Below are positions 34,854 through 46,800 of a stretch of 64,000 bases of DNA, one piece after another; position 1 is the first letter of the stretch; the number at the start of each line of letters is the position of its first letter. Source of the DNA: Caldanaerobius fijiensis DSM 17918 (lineage in GTDB: Bacteria; Bacillota; Thermoanaerobacteria; Thermoanaerobacterales; Caldanaerobiaceae). The notes below the pieces were generated by a model that saw only the letters and a program-made list of their open reading frames with translations, did not search any database and had not been told where the DNA came from. Made by a program: the position numbers and the translations under genes. The stretch is taken from positions 209,922 through 273,921 of the forward strand of contig NZ_FQVH01000001.1 in assembly GCF_900129075.1 (NCBI RefSeq). The letters run 5' to 3'.

Positions 34854-35918
34854 TTATAATTTTGACGCTTTCCTCAAACCAAGGCATATATAGTATAGTA
34901 ATCCGGCAAACCTCCCTGCCTTTTTTATAAGCCGCCGGGTTATTTCTTTGTGGGCATTTATCTTTGCCTTTGGATCAGATAAATACATAGCTATAAGCCC
35001 TTCCACTATAGTATGGTGAAATAGAGGATATTTTAGTTTCATAGATCGTTGTAATGCGTTCGTCAAAAAATAGCTTAAGCGCTCCTCGCATTTTTTATTG
35101 GTTTCATAATAGCTTACAAAGTTTAAATCCCCTTCTTCTATATCTTCATATAAATCAATATAATAATCCAACAAAATATGTAGACCACATATCCAGGGAA
35201 AATATGCTTTGAGAACATCTTCTACTTCTTCCTGATCTAAGTCGGCTTTATGGGCTAAGGCTGCCAACATAAATACACCCAATGTAGAACCTGTAGCCGC
35301 AGAAAATTCCCATCCATTGATATCGGGATGTTCTGAAATGTACTTATTAAACCATTGCCGCATCTTCTTTTCCCTTGCTTCCAGCGATATATGTTTATAT
35401 ACCTGTAAGTCCGAATACAATTGGGCAAGATACAAAGCATCATTTTTAATGACATCATATGAAGGCAACATTTCAATATAATTTTTGCACTGAGTCACAA
35501 GATAATTTAGATATCCTCCATCATCTTTATATGGATAGTATTTATAGTAATCTACCAGCTCTGATTCAGGATCCAGCGCATCCGTCATGGCTTTATGCAG
35601 CTGTCTAAAAGCCATCTCATCATATTCTCCTGCTCTATCGCATAGATTATCCAGATAATCGCTTATCGTCTGATATGCCGTCACAAAATGAACCATATTT
35701 TTTTTATCGACAGACGGATAAAGTGCATAAACACTCCCGCCGATACAGTGAAATTTTTTAGTTTCAATGCTATTCAAAGCCTGTCTTTGCAACTCAAAGT
35801 CTGGTATATTTTTAGCCAGCGCCATATAATCATTTACCTCATTATCTACAATGGGGAATACCTTTGTAACGTAATCAAATATCAATCTCGCTTGGTATAA
35901 ATTATCCTTTATCTCCAT
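34854..35918 (-). CDS. ytpB: DUF2600 terpene synthase (tetraprenyl-beta-curcumene synthase-like, YtpB)
   Basis: A 354-residue class IB large-terpene synthase. The Asp-rich segment YQTISDYLDNLCDR (about residues 82-95) and CGLHILLDYYIDLYEDIEEG (about 238-257) match the family. In Bacillus, YtpB converts heptaprenyl diphosphate to tetraprenyl-beta-curcumene, a C35 sesquarterpene precursor of spore lipids. The facing polyprenyl synthase may supply the substrate. No cyclase (SqhC) gene is in this window. Product identity is inferred. Confidence 0.85.
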   Translation of the reverse strand: MEIKDNLYQARLIFDYVTKVFPIVDNEVNDYMALAKNIPDFELQRQALNSIETKKFHCIGGSVYALYPSVDKKNMVHFVTAYQTISDYLDNLCDRAGEYDEMAFRQLHKAMTDALDPESELVDYYKYYPYKDDGGYLNYLVTQCKNYIEMLPSYDVIKNDALYLAQLYSDLQVYKHISLEAREKKMRQWFNKYISEHPDINGWEFSAATGSTLGVFMLAALAHKADLDQEEVEDVLKAYFPWICGLHILLDYYIDLYEDIEEGDLNFVSYYETNKKCEERLSYFLTNALQRSMKLKYPLFHHTIVEGLIAMYLSDPKAKINAHKEITRRLIKKAGRFAGLLYYICLGLRKASKL

Positions 35919-36012
35919 TAATATCCTCCTCTAAATTTGTACTTATTTATATTATTTACAATTTTATTGTTAACGTTGTTGCAGAATTTTTATCTTTATC
36001 TTTAAAAAATAC

Positions 36013-36120
36013 TTGTATTTTAGAGAAAAAGATGCTATGATTAATATCAGAAAAATAATATATGGATTGTAAATGAAACAAAGGCGTTTCATTCGGAAGG
36101 GTGGAGTGCCTTTGTTTTTT
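36013..36120 (+). promoter_or_regulatory. glnN promoter and attenuator-like leader
   Basis: The promoter is TTGTAT (36013-36018) and TATGAT (36036-36041), 17 bases apart. The leader can form either of two exclusive hairpins. One has 8-base arms AATGAAAC/GTTTCATT and loop AAAGGC (36072-36093). The other is a terminator with arms AAACAAAGGC/GCCTTTGTTT (36076-36117) and a T-run. A factor that stabilises the first would allow glnN transcription. The six-base loop has A at 1 and G at 4, as in ANTAR-protein target hairpins. Confidence 0.7.
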
Positions 36121-36164
36121 TGTTTTACCAGTAAACTAATATTTTCTGAAGGAGAGGATATTTG

Positions 36165-38264
36165 ATGATGCAAAACTTACCAAGCGAAATGTTTGGCTCT
36201 TATGTTTTCAACGATTCAGTTATGAGAGAACGGCTTCCAAAGGCCACATACAAGGCATTGAGAAAAACTATCGACGAAGGGCTTCCTCTTGATCCACAGG
36301 TGGCAGAAGTGGTCGCCAATGCTATGAAAGATTGGGCGATAGAAAAAGGCGCTACTCATTTTACCCACTGGTTTCAACCGCTGACAGGTATAACAGCTGA
36401 AAAGCATGATTCTTTCATATCTCCCACCTCTGACGGCAGGGTTATTATGGAGTTTTCCGGCAAGGAATTGATAAAAGGTGAACCCGATGCATCCTCCTTT
36501 CCATCTGGCGGTCTCAGAGCTACATTTGAGGCAAGGGGATATACCGCATGGGATTGCACGTCGCCGGCTTTTGTAAAAGATAATACACTGTATATTCCTA
36601 CGGCCTTTTGTTCTTATACCGGTGAAGCTCTGGACCTTAAAACTCCTCTGCTGAGGTCAATGGAGGCACTTTCAAAACAGGCACTTCGCGTGTTGCGTTT
36701 ATTCGGCAACACCACGGCTAAAAAAGTTATTACCACGGTTGGTCCTGAACAGGAGTATTTCTTGATAGATAAAAGCATGTACGATAAAAGGAAAGACCTT
36801 ATCCTCACTGGTAGGACCCTCTTTGGGGCAAAATCGCCCAAAGGCCAGGAAATGGAAGACCACTACTTTGCTTCAATAAAAGAGAGAGTACTGGCATACA
36901 TGAAGGAATTAGATGAGGAATTGTGGAAACTAGGTGTTTCAGCCAAAACAAAGCATAACGAAGTCGCGCCATCGCAGCATGAATTGGCACCTGTATTCAC
37001 CACGACAAACATTGCTACAGACCATAATCAATTGACCATGGAAATCATGAAAAAGGTGGCTTTAAGGCATGGGCTTGTATGTCTGCTACATGAGAAACCT
37101 TTTGAGGGTGTCAATGGCTCGGGCAAACACAATAACTGGTCCATGAGCACAGACGACGGGCAAAATCTTCTGGATCCAGGTAAAACACCTCATGAGAATG
37201 CCCAGTTCCTTGTATTTCTTTGCGCTGTAATCAAGGCTATCGATGAGTACGCTGACCTGCTCAGAGTTGCCGCAGCATCTCCTGGAAATGACCACCGACT
37301 GGGTGCCAATGAAGCTCCACCTGCCATTATATCCATATTCCTGGGCGAACAGCTTACAGATATATTAGAACAGATCGAAAATGGCGGAGCCACCAGCAGC
37401 AAAGAAGGCGGCGTGCTGAAGATAGGCGTTTCAACCTTGCCGGCATTGCCCAAAGATAGTACCGACAGAAATAGAACATCACCATTTGCATTTACAGGAA
37501 ACAAATTTGAATTCAGGATGATCGGTTCTTCAGCATCAATAGCAACAGCCAATTATATACTTAATACCATCGTCGCTGAAGAGCTATCTCAAATAGCAGA
37601 TAGACTGGAGAATGCATCTAACTTTGATGAAGAAGTGCAAAACCTATTGCAAGAAATAGTAAAGAACCACAAGAGAATAATATTCAATGGCAACGGATAC
37701 TCAGAAGAATGGGTAGAAGAAGCCAAAAGGAGAGGTTTGCCTAATCTTCGTTCAACCGTAGAAGCTATTCCTGCCTTAATCGCCGAAAAGAATATCAGAG
37801 TCATGGAAAAGCACGGGGTATTGAGTAGAGTTGAATTGGAAGCCAGATACGAGATAATGCTGGAAAACTACAGCAAAACCATAAACATAGAAGCCTTAAC
37901 TATGCTGGATATAGCAAAACGTCAGCTTTTGCCTGCTGTAATATACTTTACAACAAAACTGGCAGAATCCATAAATTCCATCAAAGCTACCGGCTTAGAT
38001 GTGGATACCAGCGCACAAGCCGAACTGCTAAAAGAAGTATCTTCTTTGACGGCGGCTTTTAAAAAGAGCATAGGTGAATTGGAGCAGACTGTAGAAAAGG
38101 CATCAGAGATGGAAGGCGATTCCTATAAGCTGGCCTGTTATTATAGGGATGTAGTGTTTGTAAAGATGGGCGAAGTAAGGAAAATTGCAGATAAACTCGA
38201 AACATTGGTAGACAAAGAACTATGGCCGTTGCCCTCATATTCCGATATGTTGTTCAGTGTATAA
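36165..38264 (+). CDS. glnN: Type III glutamine synthetase
   Basis: Makes glutamine from glutamate, ammonia and ATP. At 699 residues it is the large GSIII form, not GSI. Signatures are [19 protein letters not shown] near residue 65, [18 protein letters not shown] (ammonia/glutamate site), [16 protein letters not shown] and [17 protein letters not shown]. The start ATG at 36165 follows GGAGAGG at 7 bases; another ATG is next. Control is by the leader described upstream, probably by nitrogen status. It is monocistronic. Confidence 0.97.
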   Translation: MMQNLPSEMFGSYVFNDSVMRERLPKATYKALRKTIDEGLPLDPQVAEVVANAMKDWAIEKGATHFTHWFQPLTGITAEKHDSFISPTSDGRVIMEFSGKELIKGEPDASSFPSGGLRATFEARGYTAWDCTSPAFVKDNTLYIPTAFCSYTGEALDLKTPLLRSMEALSKQALRVLRLFGNTTAKKVITTVGPEQEYFLIDKSMYDKRKDLILTGRTLFGAKSPKGQEMEDHYFASIKERVLAYMKELDEELWKLGVSAKTKHNEVAPSQHELAPVFTTTNIATDHNQLTMEIMKKVALRHGLVCLLHEKPFEGVNGSGKHNNWSMSTDDGQNLLDPGKTPHENAQFLVFLCAVIKAIDEYADLLRVAAASPGNDHRLGANEAPPAIISIFLGEQLTDILEQIENGGATSSKEGGVLKIGVSTLPALPKDSTDRNRTSPFAFTGNKFEFRMIGSSASIATANYILNTIVAEELSQIADRLENASNFDEEVQNLLQEIVKNHKRIIFNGNGYSEEWVEEAKRRGLPNLRSTVEAIPALIAEKNIRVMEKHGVLSRVELEARYEIMLENYSKTINIEALTMLDIAKRQLLPAVIYFTTKLAESINSIKATGLDVDTSAQAELLKEVSSLTAAFKKSIGELEQTVEKASEMEGDSYKLACYYRDVVFVKMGEVRKIADKLETLVDKELWPLPSYSDMLFSV

Positions 38265-38272
38265 ATAACCCA

Positions 38273-38305
38273 AAAAAAGAGAGTTGAAATTCAACTCTCT
38301 TTTTT
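38273..38305. terminator. Bidirectional terminator between glnN and the ACT gene
   Basis: Fifteen-base arms AAAAAAGAGAGTTGA and TCAACTCTCTTTTTT pair perfectly around three bases. Confidence 0.88.
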
Positions 38306-38329
38306 ACTATTATACTTTCCTTCTAGTTA

Positions 38330-38761
38330 TTATAATCCGTATACCTCTTCGTCTGTCAACACTCTCAAATCTGTATCTTTTAAAAGTTCTACCACTTTTT
38401 GAGGTTGTTCAACTTTTAAAAGAACATACGCCTTATCTTCATTTCTTTTCACAAAGGAATAAGCATACTCTATACTAACGTTTTGTTCTTCTAATATCTT
38501 TAATACCTTTGCAAGACCACCTGGCCTATCTTCCACTTCAACGGCCAGTACTTCTGTAGTCTTTACTGTAAATCCGTTTTCTTTAATTATACGAACCGCT
38601 CTATCCGGGTCATTCACAATGATCCTCAGTATTCCAAAATTCGTCGTATCAGCTAACGACAATGCACTTATATCTATGCCATTATCGCCCAACAATCTGG
38701 TAATATCAGCGAGCCTGCCAGGCTTATTCTCAAGAAATACTGATACCTGTTTAACCAGCAT
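38330..38761 (-). CDS. Tandem ACT-domain protein
   Basis: A 143-residue protein of two ACT domains in tandem: VKQVSVFLENKPGRLADITR starts the first and LAVEVEDRPGGLAKVLKILE the second. ACT domains bind amino acids. The type is common next to indolepyruvate oxidoreductase and phenylacetate-CoA ligase genes, so it likely senses an aromatic amino acid. It has no catalytic domain. It lies 12 bases after the first paaK, last in the operon. Confidence 0.88.
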   Translation of the reverse strand: MLVKQVSVFLENKPGRLADITRLLGDNGIDISALSLADTTNFGILRIIVNDPDRAVRIIKENGFTVKTTEVLAVEVEDRPGGLAKVLKILEEQNVSIEYAYSFVKRNEDKAYVLLKVEQPQKVVELLKDTDLRVLTDEEVYGL

Positions 38762-38773
38762 GTAATCACCTTC

Positions 38774-40072
38774 CTATATCTTTCTTTTATCAATAACCCT
38801 TTTAGCTTTGCCTTCTGACCTTTCAATGGTTTTAGGCTCCACCAGCTTAACCGCGACATTTATGCCAACGGTGGAGTAAATCTCATGAGTTATTTTTCTT
38901 TTTAAATCCTCCAACTCTTTTACCTCATCGGAGAAAAATTTATCAGAGATCTCAACCCATACTTCCAGCTGGTCCAAATTATCTATTCTATCAACCACCA
39001 GTTGATAATGTGGTTCTACTTCACCGACGTTTAAGAGGGCCGTTTCGATCTGAGAAGGAAATACATTCACGCCTCTTATAATAAGCATATCATCGGTTCT
39101 TCCAAGAATTTTCTCTATCCTGGCATGAGTTCTTCCACATGGGCACTCATCTGTATGCAATGCCGTTATATCCCTTGTCCTATACCTTATAACAGGGAGA
39201 GCTTCTTTAGCTATAGTTGTTATAACTAATTCACCCTTTTCCCCTTCAGGTAAAACCTCCCCTGTTACGGGATCTATTATCTCCGCAATAAAACAATCTT
39301 CATAAACATGTAAACCATTTTTATACTGGCATTCCATAGCCACACCAGGACCTATCAATTCGCTCATTCCAAAAATATCTAATGCCGTTATGTGAAGCTT
39401 TTGCTCTAATTCTTTCCTCATGTTCTCACTCCAGGGCTCCGCACCAAATATCCCTGCTTTTAGCTTGAGTTCTTCTGGCTTTATCCCCTCTTCTTCCATG
39501 ACTTCAGCTAAATATAAAGCATAAGAAGGGGTGCACGCAAGAATTGTCGTACCGAAATCTTTCATAAACATTATCTGTCTTTTAGTATTGCCACCGGATG
39601 TAGGTATGACGACTGCTCCAACCCTTTCTGCCCCGTAATGGAGGCCCAACCCTCCTGTAAAAAGACCATATCCGTACGACACCTGTATAATAGAATCCTT
39701 TCCTCCCCCTGCACTAACAATAGCTCTTGCCACCAGCTCAGCCCATGTATCAATATCCTTTCTGGTGTAACCTACTACCGTGGGCTTACCCGTGGTGCCT
39801 GACGACGCGTGAATTCTCACAACCTCACTTAGAGGAACCGCAAACATACCAAATGGGTATGTTTGTCTCAAATCGTCCTTAGTAGTAAAAGGAAGCAATT
39901 TAATATCATCCAGCGTCTTTATATCTTCAGGGGTCAACCCTATTTTTTGCATTTTATCCCTATAATGAGGAACATTATGATAAACTCTTTTAACAGTTTC
40001 TTTTAACCTTTTAAGCTGCAGTTCTTTTAGCAATTCTTTATCCATGCATTCAATGGTTTTATTCCAGTACAT
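38774..40072 (-). CDS. paaK: Phenylacetate-CoA ligase (aryl-acid CoA ligase), copy 1
   Basis: An AMP-forming ligase of 432 residues that joins aryl-acetic acids to CoA. Motifs are [20 protein letters not shown] (ATP loop), [26 protein letters not shown] and the C-terminal [21 protein letters not shown]. It is 6 bases beyond iorB in the same operon, so it may run in the direction that makes ATP from aryl-acetyl-CoA, or activate free acids. It is a clear paralogue of the other ligase at the far end of the unit. Confidence 0.9.
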   Translation of the reverse strand: MYWNKTIECMDKELLKELQLKRLKETVKRVYHNVPHYRDKMQKIGLTPEDIKTLDDIKLLPFTTKDDLRQTYPFGMFAVPLSEVVRIHASSGTTGKPTVVGYTRKDIDTWAELVARAIVSAGGGKDSIIQVSYGYGLFTGGLGLHYGAERVGAVVIPTSGGNTKRQIMFMKDFGTTILACTPSYALYLAEVMEEEGIKPEELKLKAGIFGAEPWSENMRKELEQKLHITALDIFGMSELIGPGVAMECQYKNGLHVYEDCFIAEIIDPVTGEVLPEGEKGELVITTIAKEALPVIRYRTRDITALHTDECPCGRTHARIEKILGRTDDMLIIRGVNVFPSQIETALLNVGEVEPHYQLVVDRIDNLDQLEVWVEISDKFFSDEVKELEDLKRKITHEIYSTVGINVAVKLVEPKTIERSEGKAKRVIDKRKI

Positions 40073-40078
40073 TCTCCC

Positions 40079-40654
40079 CTACCCCTCATATCCCATATTA
40101 AAAGCTTTAATGTTCAAATCCACTGTCTTTGGCGGCACACAATCTTGTAAAGCCTCAAGCCATATCTCTTTTGGTATCTGCGATATCTTTGCCAGTACTC
40201 CAATTAGAATGGTATTGACAACTTTTACGCTTCCACACTGTTCTGCCAACTTTAACGCGTCTATGGATATATAATTGACATTGTATTTCTTAAATAATGC
40301 AAAGATATCTTCAGGATAATGAGCCAATCCAAGGGCCACAGGCATCGGAAGTATCTTCTGCGTATTTACAATCACAGTCCCATCCGGCTTTAAGTATTCT
40401 ATCCACCTCAAAGCTTCCAATTGCTCAAATCCTAGTATTATATCTGCTTGACCTTTTTCTATCAATGGTGAAAATACCTTATCCCCATACCTGACATAAG
40501 TAACCACACTGCCGCCTCTCTGCGACATTCCATGAACCTCAGATACCTTTACATCATATCCTTTTAACTGCGCTACTTTTCCTATTATCCGGCTGGCTAG
40601 CAGAGTACCCTGACCACCGACGCCTACGATTAATATACTCTTTGTTTTGCTCAT
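40079..40654 (-). CDS. iorB: Indolepyruvate ferredoxin oxidoreductase, beta subunit
   Basis: The small subunit (191 residues) of the enzyme that oxidatively decarboxylates aryl pyruvates to aryl-acetyl-CoA with ferredoxin. The gamma-type fold starts ILIVGVGGQGTLLASRIIGK, followed by SEVHGMSQRGGSVVTYVRYG. It overlaps iorA by 4 bases and is therefore coupled to it. Length is normal for the family. Confidence 0.95.
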   Translation of the reverse strand: MSKTKSILIVGVGGQGTLLASRIIGKVAQLKGYDVKVSEVHGMSQRGGSVVTYVRYGDKVFSPLIEKGQADIILGFEQLEALRWIEYLKPDGTVIVNTQKILPMPVALGLAHYPEDIFALFKKYNVNYISIDALKLAEQCGSVKVVNTILIGVLAKISQIPKEIWLEALQDCVPPKTVDLNIKAFNMGYEG

Positions 40655-42390
40655 ATAGTATCACCAGCTTCCTTTATAGACTGCGTCGGACAGATATTAG
40701 AACAAAATCCACATCCATTACACAGTGCCACATCAATATTATAGAATCCCTGGTCATTTTTTATAGCTGGGCAGCCAATCTCCATACACATGCCACATTC
40801 TATACATGTATCATTATCGATGTAAAACGGCTTATAGGTCCTATTTTTATCTAACAATATACACGGTCTCCGGCATATAATGACAGAAGGACGATCAGAC
40901 TCAATAGCTTTTTTCACGGCTCTTTCTACGTCATCAACCTTATACGGATCTACTACCTCCACATCCTTTATACCTATTGCTCTTACAAGTGTCTCCAGAT
41001 CTAACGCATACGTAGGTTCTTTTTTAATCGTAAAGCCTGTCGCTGGATGATCCTGATGGCCTGTCATACCTGTAGTAGAATTATCCAGAATTATCACCGT
41101 CGAGGTCCCCTTATTATATACGATGTCGATAAGACCTGTTATCCCCGAGTGTATGAATGTAGAATCCCCTATTACCGCCACAACTTTTTTAGAAAAATCC
41201 TTACCTATAGCCTTTTCCATACCATGAGCCATGCCAACGCTGGCCCCCATGCATACACACGTATCCATCGCGCTAAGCGGCGGCAGCGCTCCAAGGGTGT
41301 AACACCCTATATCACCTGTTACCAATAAGTTTAACTTGTTTAAAACATAGTATACACCGCGATGGGGACATCCAGGACATAACGTCGGAGGTCTTACAGG
41401 AATTTTTTCATCTAACTTATTATATCGGAAGCTATACGAGCCTTTTATGGCTTTTTCTATGATCTCTGCACTTAACTCATACAGTTGTGGAAATACCTCT
41501 TTGCCGATAACATCTATACCCATTGCTTTTATCTCTGTTTCCAAAAACGGATCCAATTCCTCGACGACATACAACTTTTTAACCCTGCTGGCAAATTCCC
41601 GTATCAGTTTTTCAGGCAGCGGATATACCATGCCAAGTTTTAAAATTGACGCCTCAGGTACCGCCTCTTTTACATATTGGTATGAAATGCCACTGGTTAT
41701 GATACCTATTGAAGTATCATTCCACTCTAATTTATTTATATCTGCATTCTCTGCAAATTCTTTCAACTTTTTTACACGTTCTAACACAATTGGATGACGC
41801 ACTTTTGCCATCCCTGGCATCATAACATACTTATTTATATCCTTTTTATAAGGTTTTATATTCTCCTGTCGTTCTCCTAGCTCCACCAATCCTCTGGAGT
41901 GAGCCGTCCTGGTAGTCATCCTGACAAAAACAGGAGTATCATATTTTTCGCTGAGTTCAAAAGCCAATTTTGTAAAATCTTTTGCCTCCTGACTATCCGA
42001 AGGTTCCAACATGGGAATAAATGACGCTCTGGCGTAATTACGGCTATCCTGTTCGTTCTGAGAGCTATGTAATCCGGGATCATCAGCCACTAACACCACG
42101 AGTCCTCCATTTACTCCTGTATATGAAACGGTAAAAAGCGGATCAGCTGCCACATTTAAACCTACATGTTTCATAGATACAATAGCCCTTGCACCAGCAA
42201 TAGATGCTCCTATAGCTACTTCCATAGCAACTTTTTCATTAGGAGACCACTCAGAATATATCTCCTTATATTTTGCAATATTTTCTGTAACCTCTGTGCT
42301 AGGAGTGCCAGGATAGGCTGTAGCAACCTTTACGCCCGCCTCATATGCCCCCCTGGCAACAGCTTCATTACCTAACAACAATTCTTTCAA
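40651..42390 (-). CDS. iorA: Indolepyruvate ferredoxin oxidoreductase, alpha subunit
   Basis: The large, thiamine-diphosphate-binding subunit (579 residues). It starts [20 protein letters not shown] and has [20 protein letters not shown], the TPP site. The C-terminal ferredoxin-like domain has two Cys clusters, [13 protein letters not shown] and [12 protein letters not shown], for two [4Fe-4S] centres. It acts on aryl pyruvates from Phe, Tyr and Trp in amino acid fermentation, or in reverse in biosynthesis. It overlaps both neighbours by 4 bases. Confidence 0.96.
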   Translation of the reverse strand: MKELLLGNEAVARGAYEAGVKVATAYPGTPSTEVTENIAKYKEIYSEWSPNEKVAMEVAIGASIAGARAIVSMKHVGLNVAADPLFTVSYTGVNGGLVVLVADDPGLHSSQNEQDSRNYARASFIPMLEPSDSQEAKDFTKLAFELSEKYDTPVFVRMTTRTAHSRGLVELGERQENIKPYKKDINKYVMMPGMAKVRHPIVLERVKKLKEFAENADINKLEWNDTSIGIITSGISYQYVKEAVPEASILKLGMVYPLPEKLIREFASRVKKLYVVEELDPFLETEIKAMGIDVIGKEVFPQLYELSAEIIEKAIKGSYSFRYNKLDEKIPVRPPTLCPGCPHRGVYYVLNKLNLLVTGDIGCYTLGALPPLSAMDTCVCMGASVGMAHGMEKAIGKDFSKKVVAVIGDSTFIHSGITGLIDIVYNKGTSTVIILDNSTTGMTGHQDHPATGFTIKKEPTYALDLETLVRAIGIKDVEVVDPYKVDDVERAVKKAIESDRPSVIICRRPCILLDKNRTYKPFYIDNDTCIECGMCMEIGCPAIKNDQGFYNIDVALCNGCGFCSNICPTQSIKEAGDTI

Positions 42391-43688
42391 CGGCTATCAC
42401 CCCTCAAATCAATTACTCGTTTTGCTTTTCCTTCAAATCTTTTGAGGCTCCTGGGTTCTACCAGGTTTACTCTGGCATCTATCAACAATGCCACCTTCAA
42501 CTTATGCCTTATTTTTTCTCTCAAACGCTCCAGTTCTGCATATCTTTCAAGCAAAGACGAATCAAGTACCTCTACATCTATCTCAAGCTCATCCATGTAC
42601 CCGTTTTTCCTGACAATTATCTGATAATGAGGCCCTATCTCCGGTATATTCAATAACACTTCTTCTATCTGAGATGGAAATACATTGACGCCTCGTATAA
42701 TAAGCATATCATCAGTTCTGCCCTTGACTTTGGACATGCGGGCCAAAGTTCTGCCACATCTACAGGGTTCTGGATTTATACTGGTGATATCTCTTGTCCT
42801 ATAGCGGAGTATAGGTAATGCCTCTTTTGTAAGAGGTGTTATTACCAGTTCACCTTCCTGACCGTATGGCAACGGCTCACCGCTTTCTGGATCAATAACT
42901 TCAACTATAAAATGGTCTTCAGCTATATGCATACCATCTTTATATATACACTCTCCAGAAACACCAGGTCCCATAACCTCACTTAAACCATAATTTTCTG
43001 TAGCCAGTATGCCCCACCGTTTTTCCAGTTCTGCTCTCATCTCTTCCGTCGAACCTTCCGCTCCAAAAAGCCCAAGTCGTAAAGACAATTCCTGTGGGTT
43101 TACGCCCATTCCTTCAGCCACTTCTGCCATATACAAAGCATATGATGGTGTACTGACCAAAACCGTTGAGCCAAAATCCCTCATAAGGTTTATCTGCCTT
43201 TCCGTATTTCCACTGGATATCGGTACCACAGTTGCCCCTACTCGCTCCAGACCATAATGCAAACCAAATGCTCCTGTAAAGAGGCCATAAGCAAATGCTA
43301 TCTGTGCCACATCTTCATCCGAAACCCCGGCTTCTGTCGCAATACGCGCTACTAGTTCAGCCCATGTATTGAGATCATTTCTTGTATACCCTACCACCGT
43401 AGGCCTTCCTGTAGTACCTGACGAAGCGTGAATTCTCACCACCTCTTTCATCGGAACAGCGAAAAGCCCATAAGGATAATTATTTCTTAAATCGTCCTTA
43501 GTTGTAAACGGAAGTTTTACTATATCCTTTGTGCTTTTTATGTCAGAAGGCTTTATCCCCGCTTCTTCAAATTTTCTCCTGTAAAAAGGAACCCTCTCAA
43601 AAACATAATTAACAAGGTGTCTTAACCTTTCAGATTGTAGATATTCGATTTCACTTCTTGACAGTTTTTCATTATCAGACCATATCAA
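42387..43688 (-). CDS. paaK: Phenylacetate-CoA ligase (aryl-acid CoA ligase), copy 2
   Basis: A second AMP-forming aryl-acid CoA ligase, 433 residues, with [44 protein letters not shown] and [20 protein letters not shown]. It resembles copy 1 throughout but clearly differs in sequence, so the pair is an older duplication or serves different acids. It is the first gene of the operon and overlaps iorA by 4 bases. Confidence 0.9.
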   Translation of the reverse strand: MIWSDNEKLSRSEIEYLQSERLRHLVNYVFERVPFYRRKFEEAGIKPSDIKSTKDIVKLPFTTKDDLRNNYPYGLFAVPMKEVVRIHASSGTTGRPTVVGYTRNDLNTWAELVARIATEAGVSDEDVAQIAFAYGLFTGAFGLHYGLERVGATVVPISSGNTERQINLMRDFGSTVLVSTPSYALYMAEVAEGMGVNPQELSLRLGLFGAEGSTEEMRAELEKRWGILATENYGLSEVMGPGVSGECIYKDGMHIAEDHFIVEVIDPESGEPLPYGQEGELVITPLTKEALPILRYRTRDITSINPEPCRCGRTLARMSKVKGRTDDMLIIRGVNVFPSQIEEVLLNIPEIGPHYQIIVRKNGYMDELEIDVEVLDSSLLERYAELERLREKIRHKLKVALLIDARVNLVEPRSLKRFEGKAKRVIDLRGDSR

Positions 43689-43822
43689 AGCAATGCCCCC
43701 TTAAAAGTGTATGAGTTTATATATTCGACATAATATGCGAAAAACCCTTTAAACATGAATTTTAATGCATATTATAATTTTGTAATAATAATTAAGAAGA
43801 AATAAAAGAATAAAAACGTCAT

Positions 43823-43866
43823 AAAAGCCCTGTAAAAGGGCACTTATGACATTTTACAGGGCTTTT
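43823..43866. terminator. Terminator at the end of the GH38 gene
   Basis: Fifteen-base arms AAAAGCCCTGTAAAA and TTTTACAGGGCTTTT pair perfectly. The GH38 stop codon lies in one arm. Confidence 0.8.
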
Positions 43867-46800
43867 ACTTTTAGCGTGTGAATCTCAAAGGGCTTAAATT
43901 CAAGCTCAACACTATTATTTTTAACATCTACATCTGCAAGATGTTCCTCCAGCAGGTTGACAAGTTTGACTTCCTTTACAGCAAAATCAAAATATATCCT
44001 TGCTTTTACTCCAGAACCTGTAGATTCGTAAAGTCTTACTATCAAATCCTCGTCATCTTCAGCCTTTTTAACAGCCTCAATGATTACGCTGTCTTTATCC
44101 ACTTTTATAAAGGATTTAACATCTGACAGAACCCCTTGCCTACCTTTGGTATCAACCCTTATGGCTTTTAGTGGAGTGTTTAATTCGTAACCCATCTTCA
44201 TGACCTCGCCGGCTACATGATCGCCAGCATGAGGATACAATGAATAGGTGAAATGGTGTTCTGCCCTATCAGCTATAGGATCCGGGTACGAACTGCTTCT
44301 TAGCAAATTTAGATCAAGTATGTTTTCATATACCTTATGACCATATTTACAGTCATTTAACAGCGCCACACCGTAATCGCGCTGGGACATATCCACCCAC
44401 TTATGGGCACATATCTCATACTTAGCCATGTCCCAACTGGTATTTCTGTGTGTGGGCCTTTTAATGCTACCAAACTGAATATTGCACGTCGTCTCATCTG
44501 CAAACACGTTTACAGGGAATGAGGTCCTCAACATCTTGCCAGATTCGCGCCAGTCAACTTTTGTTACAAAATCAATGCGCCTGCTACCAGCTGTCAATAT
44601 AACTTTCTGAGACAATCGAGATTCACCATAAACGTATTCATGTTCTAAAATAGCTTCAGGTCCATCTATATAACCTTTTGCAGAGACCAGTTTAAAGAAA
44701 TCAGGTGCCTTCTCATCATAGTTTATCGGAAAATCCCAAGCATCTCCGATATCCTCATATACAGCCAGTCTATTGGCTCTGCATCCTTCAGGAATAACCT
44801 CTTTCTGGTTTTCCTTATCGTATATTGATATAATAGTACCATCTTCAGAAAATTCTACTCTTAACAGATCGTTTTCTAATGCTTTGTCAGAAGCACTCAA
44901 AATTTGCTCTATCCTTGTTTCCGCACAAGCATCTACAACCATATAGCCCATAGGCGGAAGAATTACTTTTATCCATTTGCCATCCAATTTTATCCAATCA
45001 CTTCTCTCCCACGACAGGGTGTTAAATACAATAAAAGGATCGGATGAAGCTTTAATATCTACAGCGCCGGCTATGGCCTTACACGCTTCCTCAGTCAGTT
45101 CTTTTACCTTGTTGAGCAAAATTTCATATCTTTCCAGCGACTCATTGTACACCCTTGTTATAGAAGAACCTGGAAGTATATCGTGGAACTGATACAGGAG
45201 CACTTCTTTCCATATACGTTCAATTTCTTCTTGTGGATATCTATAGCCTAGCAACACATGAGCCAAACCTGCTATAAACTCCAGATCCCTTAAAGCAATT
45301 TCCATCTTCCTATTATATCGCTTGTTTCTGGCCTGAGTCGTATATGTACCCTGATGCCTTTCAAGGTATAGTTCACCTGTCCACGTCTTGTACCTAGAAG
45401 CGTTTTTCTCTAATTTCTTAAAGAAATCTATAGTGGGTTCCTGTTTCACAGGAGCAATGCCATCAAGGTTTTTCTCTCTTAAAAGATATTCCAGATGTTC
45501 TTCTCCTGGCCCACCGCCACCATCACCTATACCGAATACCAGAAGGCAATTGTCAGAAACTGATTTATCTAGATATTCTTTTTCAGCTTTAGCAATAGCT
45601 CTAGGTGCGGCAGAACTGTTATAAGTGCCTTCAGGTGGCATGTGCACGAGAACTTTACTTCCATCTATACCCTGCCAGTAAAAAGTATGATGCGGATGTT
45701 GATTAAAAATGCTCCACGATAACTTAATTGTCGAAAAATAATCCACACCAGATTTTTTGAGAATTTGCGGGAGAGATCCCGTGTAGCCAAACACGTCAGG
45801 AAGCCACAATATCTTTATATCTTTATTAAACTCGCTCCTAAAGAATCTCTTGCCGTACAAAATCTGCCTAACCAGTGCTTCTTCACCTGATATATTCGTA
45901 TCCGCCTCTACCCACATGGCGCCCTGAGGCTCCCAGCGACCTTCAGCTACACGCTTTTTTATCTTTTCATAAAGTTGTGGATATCTTTCTTTTATCCATA
46001 CATATAGCTGGGGTTGGCTAGCACCAAAAACATAATCAGGATATTTATCCATCATCATCAATGCAGTAGAAAAAGTACGAGCACCTTTGCGTATGGTCTC
46101 CCTTATTGGCCACAACCATGCCAGATCAATATGAGCATGCCCTATAGCGCTAATCGTTAATGACGGATCTCCGCCTTTTTTGTTGAGTTCAACAGCCAGT
46201 ATACTGCGAGCTCTGGCTGCTTCTTCTTCTGTATAATTTTTAAGCTCCATAGAAGCCTCATTTAATGCATTTAATATCCGCTGATGTCTCGCTTTATCTT
46301 CAGGTAATTGCTGCATAAGCTCATATAAAACCTCAAAATCATAATATAATTTGCGCATCTCCTCGTTGCATATAGCTATATGAGCTTCTTTTATCGTGCC
46401 ATTTCCTTTATACTTACCAAAAAGGTCATTACACCCTGCATCCGCCCATATGTCAATAATTTCACCGCCTTTAGCCCGTTCTGCAACAGGCACAACCCTT
46501 TTGCCGGGTCTACCTAGCGAATAATCAAAATCTGAATTTACATTTGTCAATCCTTGCAGTGGGCATCCATTTTCATCTACAATGCAGGCCTCACCGTTGA
46601 TATCAATCAACAAAACAACCTTTTTGCCCTTCAGGGATTCAGGAACGACCCCTGTAAAATGAAACCATGCGCAATCCCATAAGTTACCCCATTTATCTCC
46701 GATTTTTAACGTTTTTTCTTCACCTTTCTGCCTCTCTTCATAAGGTACAGGCTCAGGTGTAACCCATGCCTTGATATTGAGTTCTGCTACTTTTTCATAA

